Shown: piece after piece, positions 44,616-54,546 of the stretch
Layout: the number at the start of each line of letters is the position of its first letter
How positions within the stretch are numbered: the first letter of the stretch is position 1
DNA from: Gamarada debralockiae
Taxonomy: Eukaryota; Ascomycota; Leotiomycetes; Helotiales; Hyphodiscaceae
NCBI GenBank assembly: GCA_002803225.1
Contig: NXFV01000050.1
Coordinates: forward strand, 1-64,000
DNA length: 64,000 bases
Direction: 5' to 3'
Notes under the pieces: model-generated
Told to the model about the DNA's origin: nothing
The model's input: only the letters and a program-made list of their open reading frames with translations
The model's database searches: none
Program-made: the position numbers and the translations under genes

Positions 44616-45663
44616 ATGCCTTCATACCTTGTAACAGGGGCGTCCCGTGGAATTGGCGTGAGATATTTCTGGATCGCCTTTCCTTCTGTACGCTAATCAA
44701 TATCTATCAGTTCGAGCTGCTTCGACAATTGTCTGAAAATCCAGATAATGTCGTAGTCGCCATTGTTCGAAACAAGACTGCTACTGATAGCAAGGTTAAT
44801 GCGGAGATCCCAGGAAGAAAAAACATATTCGTCATCCAAGGTGATCTTACCAATGTGGATTCTCTCAAGGTTAGCTCAACAAAGCCCGGGGTCTTGCAAC
44901 TCATCTTGGAAATGGAACACTTTTCTGACTATATCAGAATGCCTTTACCGAAACCAAGAAGATTACTGGAGATAGTCTCGATGTTCTCATCGCCAATGCA
45001 GGACTCATCTCTGATTATTCTCAATTTCTTTCGCTTAGTGAGCTGTAAGTATAAAGCAGCACAGTTATCAATATTATTTAATTCTAACTTGTTTTGGTAG
45101 GGGCCAAGATATTAAGGCATTGGAGGACGACCTCAACGAGTTGTTTCAGATAAACGTGGTTGGAAATATTCGACTCTTTAATATCTTCCTACCTCTTATT
45201 AAAAATGGGCAGACAAAGAAGGTTGTGACGATCTCTTCTGGAATGTCGGATGAAAAATTGGCAGTGGAATTTGAACTCTTTGAGGCTGCTCCATATTCAA
45301 TCAGCAAATTAGCTATGAACATGGTGACAGCTAAATTTCAGGCTGAATTCAAAAAGGAGGGTATTATCTTCATGGGTGTCTGCCCTGGAAACGTCAACAC
45401 TGGACACTATGATAACCGTAAGTACGCTGTCTATAAAGTTTACTACAGGATACTAAATGGAGCGCTTCCTCATAGTCACCCCGGAAAATATGCAGAAACT
45501 TATGGCCATGGGTAGAAAGTTTGCTGCGTACGCACCTCACCATAAAGGAATGGCTACGCCCGATGACGCGGCTCGCGATGTCCTGAATGTCATCCATAAA
45601 GCAACCCTGGAAGTAAACGGTGGCCAACTGGTATCTCACTTTGGAAACAAGCAGTGGCTTTGA
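44616..45663 (+). CDS. Short-chain dehydrogenase/reductase
   Basis: Five exons give 270 residues: 44616-44657, 44711-44869, 44938-45044, 45101-45417 and 45476-45663. The motifs are YLVTGASRGIG (nucleotide binding, split after exon 1), DVLIANAGLISD (NAG), VVTISSGMSD (catalytic Ser) and APYSISKLAMNMV (YxxxK). CPGNVNTGHYDN (PG) follows. This is a complete classical SDR of the sniffer/C-factor-like group, expected to reduce a carbonyl with NADPH. The substrate is unknown. All introns are 45-70 nt with GT-AG ends. It is not obviously related in sequence to the SDR pseudogene at 38495-39396. Confidence 0.87.
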
Positions 45664-46329
45664 CTGGGGAGATTCCAACTACACGATGAATGATTCTTTT
45701 GTTTGTACAGTCATTGAAATATCGTGGTTATTGTCAATTTTGATTATACGTATTCATACTGGGTGCAATAACTCGGACATTCGGTTCAATACATAGGTAT
45801 ATAGCCTAAATCTAAGAGCAGTGTTCGCAACCCGATCAAAAAGACAGATAGGCCATGAATCCTTTCGGCTACATTTAGGAAAGCGGTGATAGGGTGCCTA
45901 CCATTTTGATAGGTGGTAAGTGGACAGTACCTTGGAGCGAGCCACTTTCGTCGACGCTGCTATTGTCAACCCAAAAAGAACACGTGGCACGTTCCTGAGG
46001 GGTCGTGATTAAAAACCCATCCGTGGGCTCACACCGGGTGTTAGCTAGCTCTTAGTCAACCACCTAAGCGTTTTAGTCGGCCCAACACGTAATTTAGATA
46101 ATTTTCTCATGTCAAGAACGCGCCTAACCTTTACCCCTTCTTTATCCACTTTTATTTATCTCAAAAATCCATCAAAATGAACTGTCTTGTGTTACCTACA
46201 TCTCGATCCCCTTTTCTATTCCCATCTCTTCAGCTACCGCCTACTTTACAAGCAAACTATAGTGCAGTTCCACTTGTCTCTCTTAGCCTGACCCCAGGTG
46301 ATATTAATATAGCTCTCCCTCCCAAAGGG
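45664..46329. other. Intergenic, no gene seen
   Basis: 3' flank of the SDR followed by DNA with no clear features, leading into the Mutator-like relic. Confidence 0.35.
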
Positions 46330-47090
46330 AACTTGTAAAACTGTAGAGGCTCTTGAGAAAGCTATTACGATTTTACTAAGCCTAGTGGCTATAGTTTGGT
46401 AAAATAAAGGAGCAAGACTATGCGAGGGAGCAATCGAATTAAGACATACTTCTATTGTGTTCAGTGCTACGACTCTGGCAAAAGCAGGAGCGCTCCGCGT
46501 GGCCAGGAGTCACAGTCTCGCGCATGTGGTTGCTAGTTCTTAGTACTAGCAAGTCAGACAATCTGCAAGACTAGTTAGCAGTTGAAACATCGAGCTGAGG
46601 CTCTATATAGGCAGCACAACTATGCTCCTAGCGCTCACCCTGCTGAGTAACCTGTCTATTGCAAAATAGGCAGTCGAACCCAGGTGAGCTATTGAGCTCT
46701 TTACAATTCAGCCTTGAGTAAGGACACGTAACTGACTAGTACTAGAGAATAGGGCTCAACATATCTTTATAACCTTACCAGAACGTCTTAAATACCTCTA
46801 ATCAAATTATAATAATATCTTAATAGACAACATATATAAAAAAAAACCGGTTTCATCTACCTCTATTTGTTATAATTGGTTAGTTTTAGCTTTATCTATG
46901 CTTTATTTGATTTATTACTATTTACTAACCTTTAAATAGGTGTTGACTACTAAGGCAAAACCTTCTTTATAGGATTTGCATTCTTTTCCGGCAAATCAGA
47001 GGGAATATAAAAATGGGCTTGTAAGCAGGTCAAGGAGCTATTTGCTACGTTAAATACCAGTTTTGATTGCTAGTCCTGCAGCTATTAGCG
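46330..47090 (+). pseudogene. Mutator-like (MULE) transposase relic
   Basis: With stops ignored, the plus strand gives the FAR1-like N-terminus of fungal MULE transposases: PSGYSLVK, RIKTYFYCVQCYDSGKSRSA, RGQESQSRACGC, and QHNYAPSAHPAE (consensus HNHxPSxxPxAHP). Further on, FAFFSGKSEGI, stop, KWACKQVKELFATLNTSF corresponds to the FLxxExEExYxWALxxLxxLF part of the transposase domain. Many TAG/TAA stops and frame changes lie between, and catalytic acidic residues downstream are not seen. It is an old RIP-mutated copy. Terminal inverted repeats were not located. Confidence 0.6.
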
Positions 47091-47714
47091 CTAATTGTTA
47101 TGACAGCTCTACGCAATGGAGTCTCAGCATTGAAGATTCTACGCAGAAGGTGCTGTATTGTACAAAAGATACTAAGCTAAGGAGAGAAGGAAAAAGCTTT
47201 ACGAGTACACGACCTGATATCTCTGAAGGGCGCTCTAGTGCACTTGGCTCTTCGCGCGTTAACGCATTAAATCCAGTCGTTTCTTCTTTTTCTAATTTTT
47301 CCCCTTGATCGCAAGAGCTTTTTGGACCTTTTCCGACGGCGCCGCGGAGTACTTAGCAGCGTGATTCCATATCCGGTCTACGAAAGGGATTTACTTAAGA
47401 GCTGACAGACTGATCTTGCCCCTTTGTAGCAGGGATGAATCCCTGGCTTTGTGGATCTGCTGTACACGTGATCAGGTGATATTCGCCAGAACTGTCACAC
47501 CTTATCTATACTTACACTAGCCCAGTATGTTAAGACACAAGTGCCTTATATACTCCTAATGATATATTTGTGAAGAGTACATTAATTAGAGGTGTAGTTA
47601 TAAAATCATAAGTGATAATAATTTCTATTAAAAAGTAGTGATTTAGATAATGGTATTTTGTGAAAATAAGCGATTTGACACTACGGCTGTACGGTATTCA
47701 ACCCCTTAGCGAGA

Positions 47715-47905
47715 AAAATACCAGTCTCTGGTAGTCCGTCTATGCGGCGAACGCCAACCGCGGAGGATGCAGATGGAAGTAAAGAAAAAAAACTTTCATT
47801 ATTCCGAATACTAAGAAAGGCGAAGCGATCCCAACACACCACTATACCCTTGTTGGCATTGCTTGATCGCAGTAGGTGGGATGCTTCTGTATGGTCTTTC
47901 TTCCG
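47715..47905 (+). pseudogene. Fragment duplicated from the 3' end of a HET gene
   Basis: The block from TCTCTGGTAGTCCG through GCGAACGCCAACC to CCACTATACCCTTGTTGGC aligns with the 3' part of the HET gene at about 51706-51860 (TTTCTGGTGGTCCGGCC, GCGAACGCCAACCATGG, CCACTATACCTTTGTTGGCG). Gaps and frame loss make it non-coding. Such a fragment must come from this gene or a paralogue. It lies on the far side of the mariner element from the intact gene. Confidence 0.65.
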
Positions 47906-48424
47906 ATCTGACCATGAGTTTTACGAAGAATTGCCTAAGGTCGAGGGGACCGACTGGTGTGAGTAAGAGGCCAGTGCCTTTTGGGAAGGCACAGTGCTGG
48001 AATGAGATGAAGCCGTTTTGGAATGGGATTACGGCGTGAATATGGAGTAGCAGAACTACGGAATACGACACGGAGGAGAGCTGTTGGTTGGAATGCCGAT
48101 CCCTGCCGTATTGGGTACAGCTTGTATTTGCTTCTTCCTTTAGGATAAAGGGCGTATCCCCCCTTGACTTTTTGCGCTCCTTAGATATCTAGCTAGTCAA
48201 GAATTCTACGATACTTTGCCCGAAAACCGTCCCAACTGACAAGAGCTCGGAAGGGGCTTATGAAAGGCTTTGACTATGAAATTCTTGTAATTTCATCGCG
48301 GTCCAATGGTTGAATGTATTCAAAACGACATTCACCGTTTCAAATGGATCTGTAGCACATACATTGAAATGAAATCTTTTTATGTCCCAGATCTAGGGAG
48401 ATGTTGATAGAGACCCTGTTGTTG
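47906..48424. other. Short unassigned stretch left of the mariner element
   Basis: No coding or RNA features were recognised. It may contain further diverged HET-gene flank. Confidence 0.3.
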
Positions 48425-49910
48425 CCACCAGGGGGTGCGCTAATTCCCGCACCAGCCCAATTAGCCGAACCGTAAATATCATCATAAATTCTGGCATGTA
48501 AACAACCACTTCTACATACAATATAGCAGTCAAAACACGCTCCAATTGTTACTACACTCCTCTACCTGATAAATTCAATGTCGATATACATACTACCCGA
48601 AAGAGAGTACGTTTCTATGATACCTAGGACCACAGATCGCCGACGCATACGCTAAGGGCCTTAGAGCGAGAATTTAGGCTCACCCATCCCAATAGTCAGC
48701 GCTGGCTCGACTAACGAGCTCACTATAGCTCTCCTGCATATCGAAGGACACGTAAGCTGTCAAACAACCTTAGTCCACATCCAAAAGTCTTAGTAGAGAC
48801 CTGCAAAATGCTTGTTTCTCCGTCTAAAAACAAGGTCTGCGACTAGTAATATGAAGCCTAAATTAAGTACCACAAATTGCCAGTTAAGAAGCGCGCACTA
48901 CAAAAGAGGCTTAAGCAATACACTAATAGAGGTTAGCGGTACAAAATAGTATATATTTAGAAGAAGATTTCGTAGAAGAACAAGGGCGAGAGGATACACT
49001 ATAGCGCAGCACACCTGCAATATACTGTCTATAACTACTAGTAGTACGTCTTCTTCACAGACGAGGCGTATATAGACCCTTTATCCCAAGGCGTAGGTTA
49101 TATACTTCAGGAGCAAGGACATCGAACAGACCCCAAAAACATACAAGAACGGGGCAAGAAGATGAGTATCAAGGTTTATATTACAGGGTAGTATAATTAG
49201 TAGTCTAAATATAAGAAATTAGAATTCTACAAAGACGAAGAAGCTTATACTAAGAAGCCTAAGAAGCCTAAGAAGCCTCCTAAGCCTCATCGACGACCTA
49301 TAACTAAGACTAAGGAAGAATATACTATTAGGGTAATAGAATAGGAAGCTTCTATTAGTCACGACAAAGAGGTCAAACCCAAGGGCAATGCTATAACACA
49401 AAAGTACTACGTCGATTGCCTTCTCCCTATTTATGTCGATGCTCTCTACAAAACACGTTTATAACCTAATAGGGAGCTCAAGCCTTAGATATTTCAAGAG
49501 GATAGTGACCCTAGTCACGGGAAAAGGAAGAGGGGGTTATCACAGCTCTATTTAGAGTCCAATTGGATACTAGTCCTCCGTCACCCTCCCTAATCACCTG
49601 ATCTCAATCCAATAGAGGCTTGTTAGAATATCCTTAAGATTAAAGTACGTAAAAGGCTGTAGCATAGTCTTGAGGAGTATAAGGAGGTTATACAAGACGA
49701 ATAGAGTAAAATTACTATAGTAGAGGTTCGTGCGCGTATCGCTGAGATACCAGATAGGTGTAAGAGAGTCGTGGAATCAAGGGGAGCACCGATTAAGAGT
49801 GATTTATAGTAATATTATAGATAATTAAGAAGAATACAGACTTTGTAGTACAATTTTTAGTGTTTTCGGCTGTTTCGGGCTGGTGCGGGAATTAGCGCAC
49901 CCCCTGGTGG
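48425..49910 (+). mobile_element. Tc1/mariner-type DNA transposon with 34-bp perfect TIRs
   Basis: The left end (48425-48458, starting CCACCAGGGGGTGCGC) and right end (49877-49910) are exact reverse complements over 34 bp. The 1486-bp element carries one plus-strand transposase frame with many TAG stops. It shows a first acidic residue in YVFFTDEAYIDP, a second in FQEDSDPSHGK, and HPP, stop, SPDLNPIEACWNILK near the third, as in fungal mariner transposases with DDE catalysis. The TAG stops where CAG is expected indicate RIP, so it is not autonomous, but its intact ends could be mobilised in trans. An obvious TA target duplication is not seen at these limits. The true ends may begin at CAGGGGG. 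Confidence 0.85.
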
Positions 49911-50031
49911 GCTGTCCCAGCTGATGACAAAGCATGCATCAAACAAGCCCGCAGCCTCGCTGTCCGCTTTCTTCACTCTAACTCCACAAAGAGTAGCCAG
50001 CGGGCAGGAAGAGCGTCACCACACAGCAGCC

Positions 50032-51942
50032 ATGGACTCCTTCGATGTCGGAGCCTTCAAATACCAACCGCTCACGCATCACGATTCAATCCGACTCATT
50101 CTCCTACAGCCTGACCTTCCAGGTTCACACGTCAAGTGCAGCCTGGAGTACACCACCCTCGAAGAGTGTCGCAATGACATCTACGACCAATATACCGCGC
50201 TTTCATACGTCTGGGGTAATGCTACAGACCAGAGAGTTATTTCACTTGACGACCAGTCTTTCAACGTCACTGCAAATCTTGCGGCTGCTTTAAATGATTT
50301 AAGACACGAGAGCAAAGTTCTTCGCCTTTGGGCCGACGCAGTTTGCATTGATCAATCCAACCTACAGGAGCGAAATCAGCAAGTCACTCTTATGAGGCAA
50401 ATATACGCTCTTGCTCAACAAACAGTTATTTACTTGGGCTCCTCCAACGCGGAGGATGAGGCTGTCTTTGCAGTTCTGAGCTCATTAAAAGCTACGGAGA
50501 ATGACTTGATCACAGCGGAGTTAATCGAAGGAGCTACCAGGCGTATTCTAGCAAGCCCTTGGTTCACAAGAGTTTGGGTGTATCAAGAGCTGGTTCTGTC
50601 GAAGGAAGCGTGGGTTCAACTCGGAAGGCAGCGAGTTGAGTGGGAGCCTCTCTGTGCCAAATTGCTTGCCGATGATACACGATTGCACCCAAACGAAGCT
50701 GGGTATGAGAGACTGGAATTACTTTCACATATGCGAAACGCACGACAAAAGTTTAAGATCAGTCTGCTCGGAGGAGCGGGTCCGCCGTCTTTATTTGAGA
50801 TCCTTCTATCTAGACGTGGACTCGGAGTATGTGACTCCCGAGACATAGTATATGGCCATCTTGCGGTGGCTGACACGGCCAAATCTTGCGAGAGTGGCTT
50901 GCAGAATATTGCGATGCCCGTCGTCGATTATCAGAAAAGTCTCATTGACGTGTTCACCGACGCAACTTGCCACATTCTAGCATCTTCTGGGAGTCAGGAA
51001 GTGCTACTCTATGTGGATGTCATGGAACCTTCATGTCGAACACAAGGTCTTCCATCATGGGTGCCCGACTGGTCCTTGGGCTCTTCACACTACGCCCCTC
51101 GAATTCCTCCTAGAATCTACCATCATGGCAATGGTAAACTTTCGACGGGTGCGGTAGTAGATATCGATGGACGAGCAATGTTGGCATTTACTGGTAATGC
51201 GGTAGGAGTCGTCCAATGGGTATTCCCCGAATCTGTAGACGATCCTGACGTGACTGAACTTTATGATTCTCTGGAGTCTGCGGGATTTTTAGAAACAAAA
51301 TACGCTTTGGACATATACTGCAGGGCATATGTTTCCCATCGAGAATATGGTAGAAACATGGACAACCTCCACTTGAGTCCAGGACGAGACGGTCATGAGG
51401 TCCCCGAAGAACTTAGATACGTTTCTGCCCTGATGAATGACGTCTTGAAACAAACACCAAAATTTCGAGAACGGTATGAGAAACCAGTCGGTCTGAAATC
51501 CCTCAAGCGCCTATTATCCCCATCTCTAGACACGGTGTCGTCTGCAAGGCAAAGGGGAGGAGTAAACTTCTTCAGACGGAACAGTATCCTGCGTGGAAGA
51601 AGGATTGCGATCTTCTCCGGAGGACGAGTTGGAATAGTGCCAGCAGCAACTCTTCCAGCTGATCGCATTTATTTTCATCCCCTTGACAAGAAAGAATGCC
51701 ATTTTCTGGTGGTCCGGCCATCCCGCGAACGCCAACCATGGTGGATAGAGATGGAATTGAGAAGAAAGCTTCCATTTCTTCCGAGTACTCAACAAGGCGA
51801 AGAGATCACAATCCACCACTATACCTTTGTTGGCGTTTGCTGGATTGCAGCGAGCTGGGACATTTCTAGACGGGTATATGACCCAGACTTCAGACTTGAC
51901 GATAAGAATTTCGAAAATCTGAGCATATTTGTGCTGCACTAA
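50032..51942 (+). CDS. HET-domain (heterokaryon incompatibility) protein
   Basis: A single exon. I choose the ATG at 50032 (MDSFDVGAFKYQPL, context CAGCCATGG), giving 636 residues. An in-frame ATG at 49924 would add 36 residues, but it lies only 14 bp from the mariner end. The HET domain occupies about residues 45-190: YTALSYVWGN, ITANLAAAL-type VTANLAAALNDLR, LWADAVCIDQSNLQERNQQV and MRQIYALAQQTVIYLGSS. The W-V-YQEL block (WFTRVWVYQELVLSKEAW) follows. The rest is the variable C-terminal half with RGLGVCDSRDIVYGHLAV, typical of the family. HET proteins trigger growth arrest or cell death after nonself recognition. No STAND or other partner domain is fused. The native promoter may have been separated from the gene by the transposon. 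Confidence 0.92.
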   Translation: MDSFDVGAFKYQPLTHHDSIRLILLQPDLPGSHVKCSLEYTTLEECRNDIYDQYTALSYVWGNATDQRVISLDDQSFNVTANLAAALNDLRHESKVLRLWADAVCIDQSNLQERNQQVTLMRQIYALAQQTVIYLGSSNAEDEAVFAVLSSLKATENDLITAELIEGATRRILASPWFTRVWVYQELVLSKEAWVQLGRQRVEWEPLCAKLLADDTRLHPNEAGYERLELLSHMRNARQKFKISLLGGAGPPSLFEILLSRRGLGVCDSRDIVYGHLAVADTAKSCESGLQNIAMPVVDYQKSLIDVFTDATCHILASSGSQEVLLYVDVMEPSCRTQGLPSWVPDWSLGSSHYAPRIPPRIYHHGNGKLSTGAVVDIDGRAMLAFTGNAVGVVQWVFPESVDDPDVTELYDSLESAGFLETKYALDIYCRAYVSHREYGRNMDNLHLSPGRDGHEVPEELRYVSALMNDVLKQTPKFRERYEKPVGLKSLKRLLSPSLDTVSSARQRGGVNFFRRNSILRGRRIAIFSGGRVGIVPAATLPADRIYFHPLDKKECHFLVVRPSRERQPWWIEMELRRKLPFLPSTQQGEEITIHHYTFVGVCWIAASWDISRRVYDPDFRLDDKNFENLSIFVLH

Positions 51943-52124
51943 ATATTCAAGATCCTATTTCTTAGGAGTAGGGGTCAAAAACAGATACTAGATACCTCCA
52001 CCCAAACATTAAAGCCAGGCATGAATGTATCCTCATTCGTGCCAACAGTCTTATATCACTGCTTGCCACCGACAGCCCTCAGATCCCAACAGAGTTGGCA
52101 ACAAATCACCGTCTCCAACGAGGT

Positions 52125-53856
52125 TTAATCTCTACATCCATGCAACAATGCTGGAGAATCACTACAGCCCTGCACAAAGCTTCCAGCAACAATCGAGCTT
52201 AACCCTAGGATAGCCGTCCAAGGGTTCTTCAGCATCCCAAAATCAACTTCCACCTTTGAGTCGGTCGATGAGAGTGACCCGTGTTCGGCACCAGTATCAT
52301 TCCAGTTCTCATGGACTGTGGTCGATTGGGAAAGAGTGAAACCTGCAGCTTGCCATGTTGTTCGAAGAGCCAGCATCGTCATCGCGGCCATCAATTGAGC
52401 CACAGCGAATGTGTTCGGTCTGAGTATCATCTTGATCAAAGCATTGGAAGCCAGAGCTGCAATCGCTGCTCTCTCGAGCGTGATGTATGCGAAGCCGTAC
52501 AGAGCCAGTATCGAGATGCCAACAACTGCATTGAAGATGGCGGAGCGAAGCTGGATTGAGATTCTACTGGCGTTGTGATTTCCACAACAGCCAGCAAAGT
52601 GGCAACCAACCCGTCCAACGGCTTCTGCAACAGGAAGGGCGATAGCGAGGCAGAGAAATAGTCGGTAGCGGTCGACCAGCGGAGATATAGCGACGCTCAG
52701 AGAGATTGCGACCATAGCGCCTTGGATCCAAAGACCTGTTGCGGAGAAGATCTTTGGACTCAAAATTGCTTTGGGTCCATTCTGAGAGAGGATTGATGGG
52801 ATGCGAGCGCCAACAAAGGCAGCCAGACCAATGAACAGAAGTTGCAGATTCAACTTGGAAATATCCCCCGAGCTCAGCAGCGTTGGCGAACCTTGAATAT
52901 AGACGTTTGATGCCAGAACAGCGTCAGAGAACGAGGCAACCCCAAAAAAGAATCCGTAAAGCGAGATGTCGAATCTCTGGGCGACTCTCACATGAGCTGG
53001 CTTTGTGTCGACGAGTTTGAAAATCTCCAGACGCCTCACGACGTTGATGATGACACATTGAACCTCGTGTAAATGAACGGACACGTTGCGTTCGCCCAGA
53101 AAACGGGATCGGTAATCGAATGCATGGGCAAGAACGTCGCAGCATAGAGCGAAGGTGGGAGCCGGACGAGGACAAGGAGGAACCATTTTGTCGTCTGGAC
53201 TCTGTACGCCAGCGACGAGCTTTCGGGTTTCAGACCATGCAGCGTGACCAAAAATGCTGTATCTGAAAACAGCTCGGTGATCAGAGAAGCGTAGAATGTG
53301 TATATGATACACAGAGGCGGGCCAGCTTGGAGATGGTATATCAGATATCCAAGTGAAGCGAGAAGATGTGTGATGTATTTGCTGCTACGATGGAGGCGAT
53401 TGAACTCAGAGACCCAGAGCACACCTCGAGATGCCATGCAGGTTTGCCCTGCGGCTGAGGAGTGCGGATTTCCAAGAATATCGTTGATTTCGGAGGAATC
53501 TTGAAGTGCTTTGTAGCATGTTGGAGCTGAGGAGAGGGTGATGAAGATTCCCATCATGAAAGCGAAGTATTGAAGGTCTTTTCTGTCGCGGTAGAGCTTG
53601 TCGTAGAATTCGGGGTGGAGGCGTCGGAAGGTCTTTTTGATGAGTCGCTCGACGACGAAATAGGCAGTCAGATAAAGCAGCAATGCTGGAAAGGATAGAA
53701 GGTATATTCAGAAGCAAATATCTCCATAACTGCGACTTTCAATTACCAAAAATTTATGCGGTGAGGTGACCAGGAAGCCTGAATACGGAGGTTGTTTATC
53801 TCGAATAAACAACGGAGAGGTACAGAACTTGTACAAGTACCTTCGTTCCGGGACAT
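52125..53856 (-). CDS. Polytopic membrane protein, TLC-like plus Lgt-like halves
   Basis: Exons 53856-53841 (tentative), 53685-53085 and 53034-52125 join to about 508 residues. The first half (YLTAYFVVERLIKK, HPEFYDKLYRDRKDLQYF, CMASRGVLWVSEFNRLHRSS, ITHLLASLGYLIYHLQAGPP) resembles TRAM-LAG-CLN8 (TLC) membrane proteins. The second half has several membrane helices and ALPVAEAVGRVGCHFAGCCG near residue 350. That pattern is characteristic of prolipoprotein-diacylglyceryl-transferase-like (Lgt) sequences (GRxGCFxxGCC). TLC proteins act in lipid or membrane homeostasis. Lgt enzymes transfer diacylglycerol in bacteria, and fungi have no known lipoprotein substrate. The function is unknown. The joining intron (AC|G) keeps the frame and has a GTGTCC donor; the first mini-exon (MSRNE) is a guess. 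Confidence 0.68.
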
Positions 53857-54546
53857 AAGACGTGGTACAGCTTCCAAAGGCGGCTGCGCTGCGAAAAGTA
53901 GCCTCAATCAATCCCTAATTGCTGATTTAGTCTTGGCCCTGCGCAACTCGTACCCCTGAGCGAAGCGATGCCCACTCCGGGGTAGCGAAAATGGAGGCTT
54001 ACGAAGCACAGCTGACATCAGCTCTAAGCTCAAGATCCGATACCGATGAAGTCTTTACAGATACCCGATACATATACGAGTATTCTATACCGTGTACCCA
54101 GCCAATAATAACATGTTCTTGTCACGCTGAACTTCAAACCCACAATCAAGGCGTACAGCTTTACAATGTTGCGCTAGATTTGCCAAGTTGGGAGAGAAAG
54201 CGGCGCTGCAGCTTACATGATCTCCACAGATAAAGCCTTATTGTAACTTTAAGCTCTCTCATTTGTAATTTGAATCCGGTCCAAAGATTCATGAGTCAGT
54301 TGTTGGAAAATCGTGTCTGAAAGAGGAAATTTTCACGACTTCCAGACACTCCAGATATTTTTTCATTTCCTCCTCTCTATTGTTCGAGTGATGAGAAAGA
54401 AATCACATCGAAAATTTTAGTCGCAAGGACGAACAGGACGGAGCAAAGAATTGGATACAAAATTTGACTCTCGCCAATGAAAAGGATGCACCTTGTGCAA
54501 CAGAAATGTTGAAGTCTTGGGGATTGAATTCATCGTAAATTTTGAT
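53857..54546. other. Divergent intergenic region
   Basis: Promoter space between the minus-strand membrane protein and the plus-strand MFS relic. No gene is supported. Confidence 0.4.

Noticed and set aside
49241..49280. Tandem AAGAAGCCT repeat
   Set aside because: It is a short Lys/Pro-coding run inside the mariner transposase frame, not an independent repeat array.
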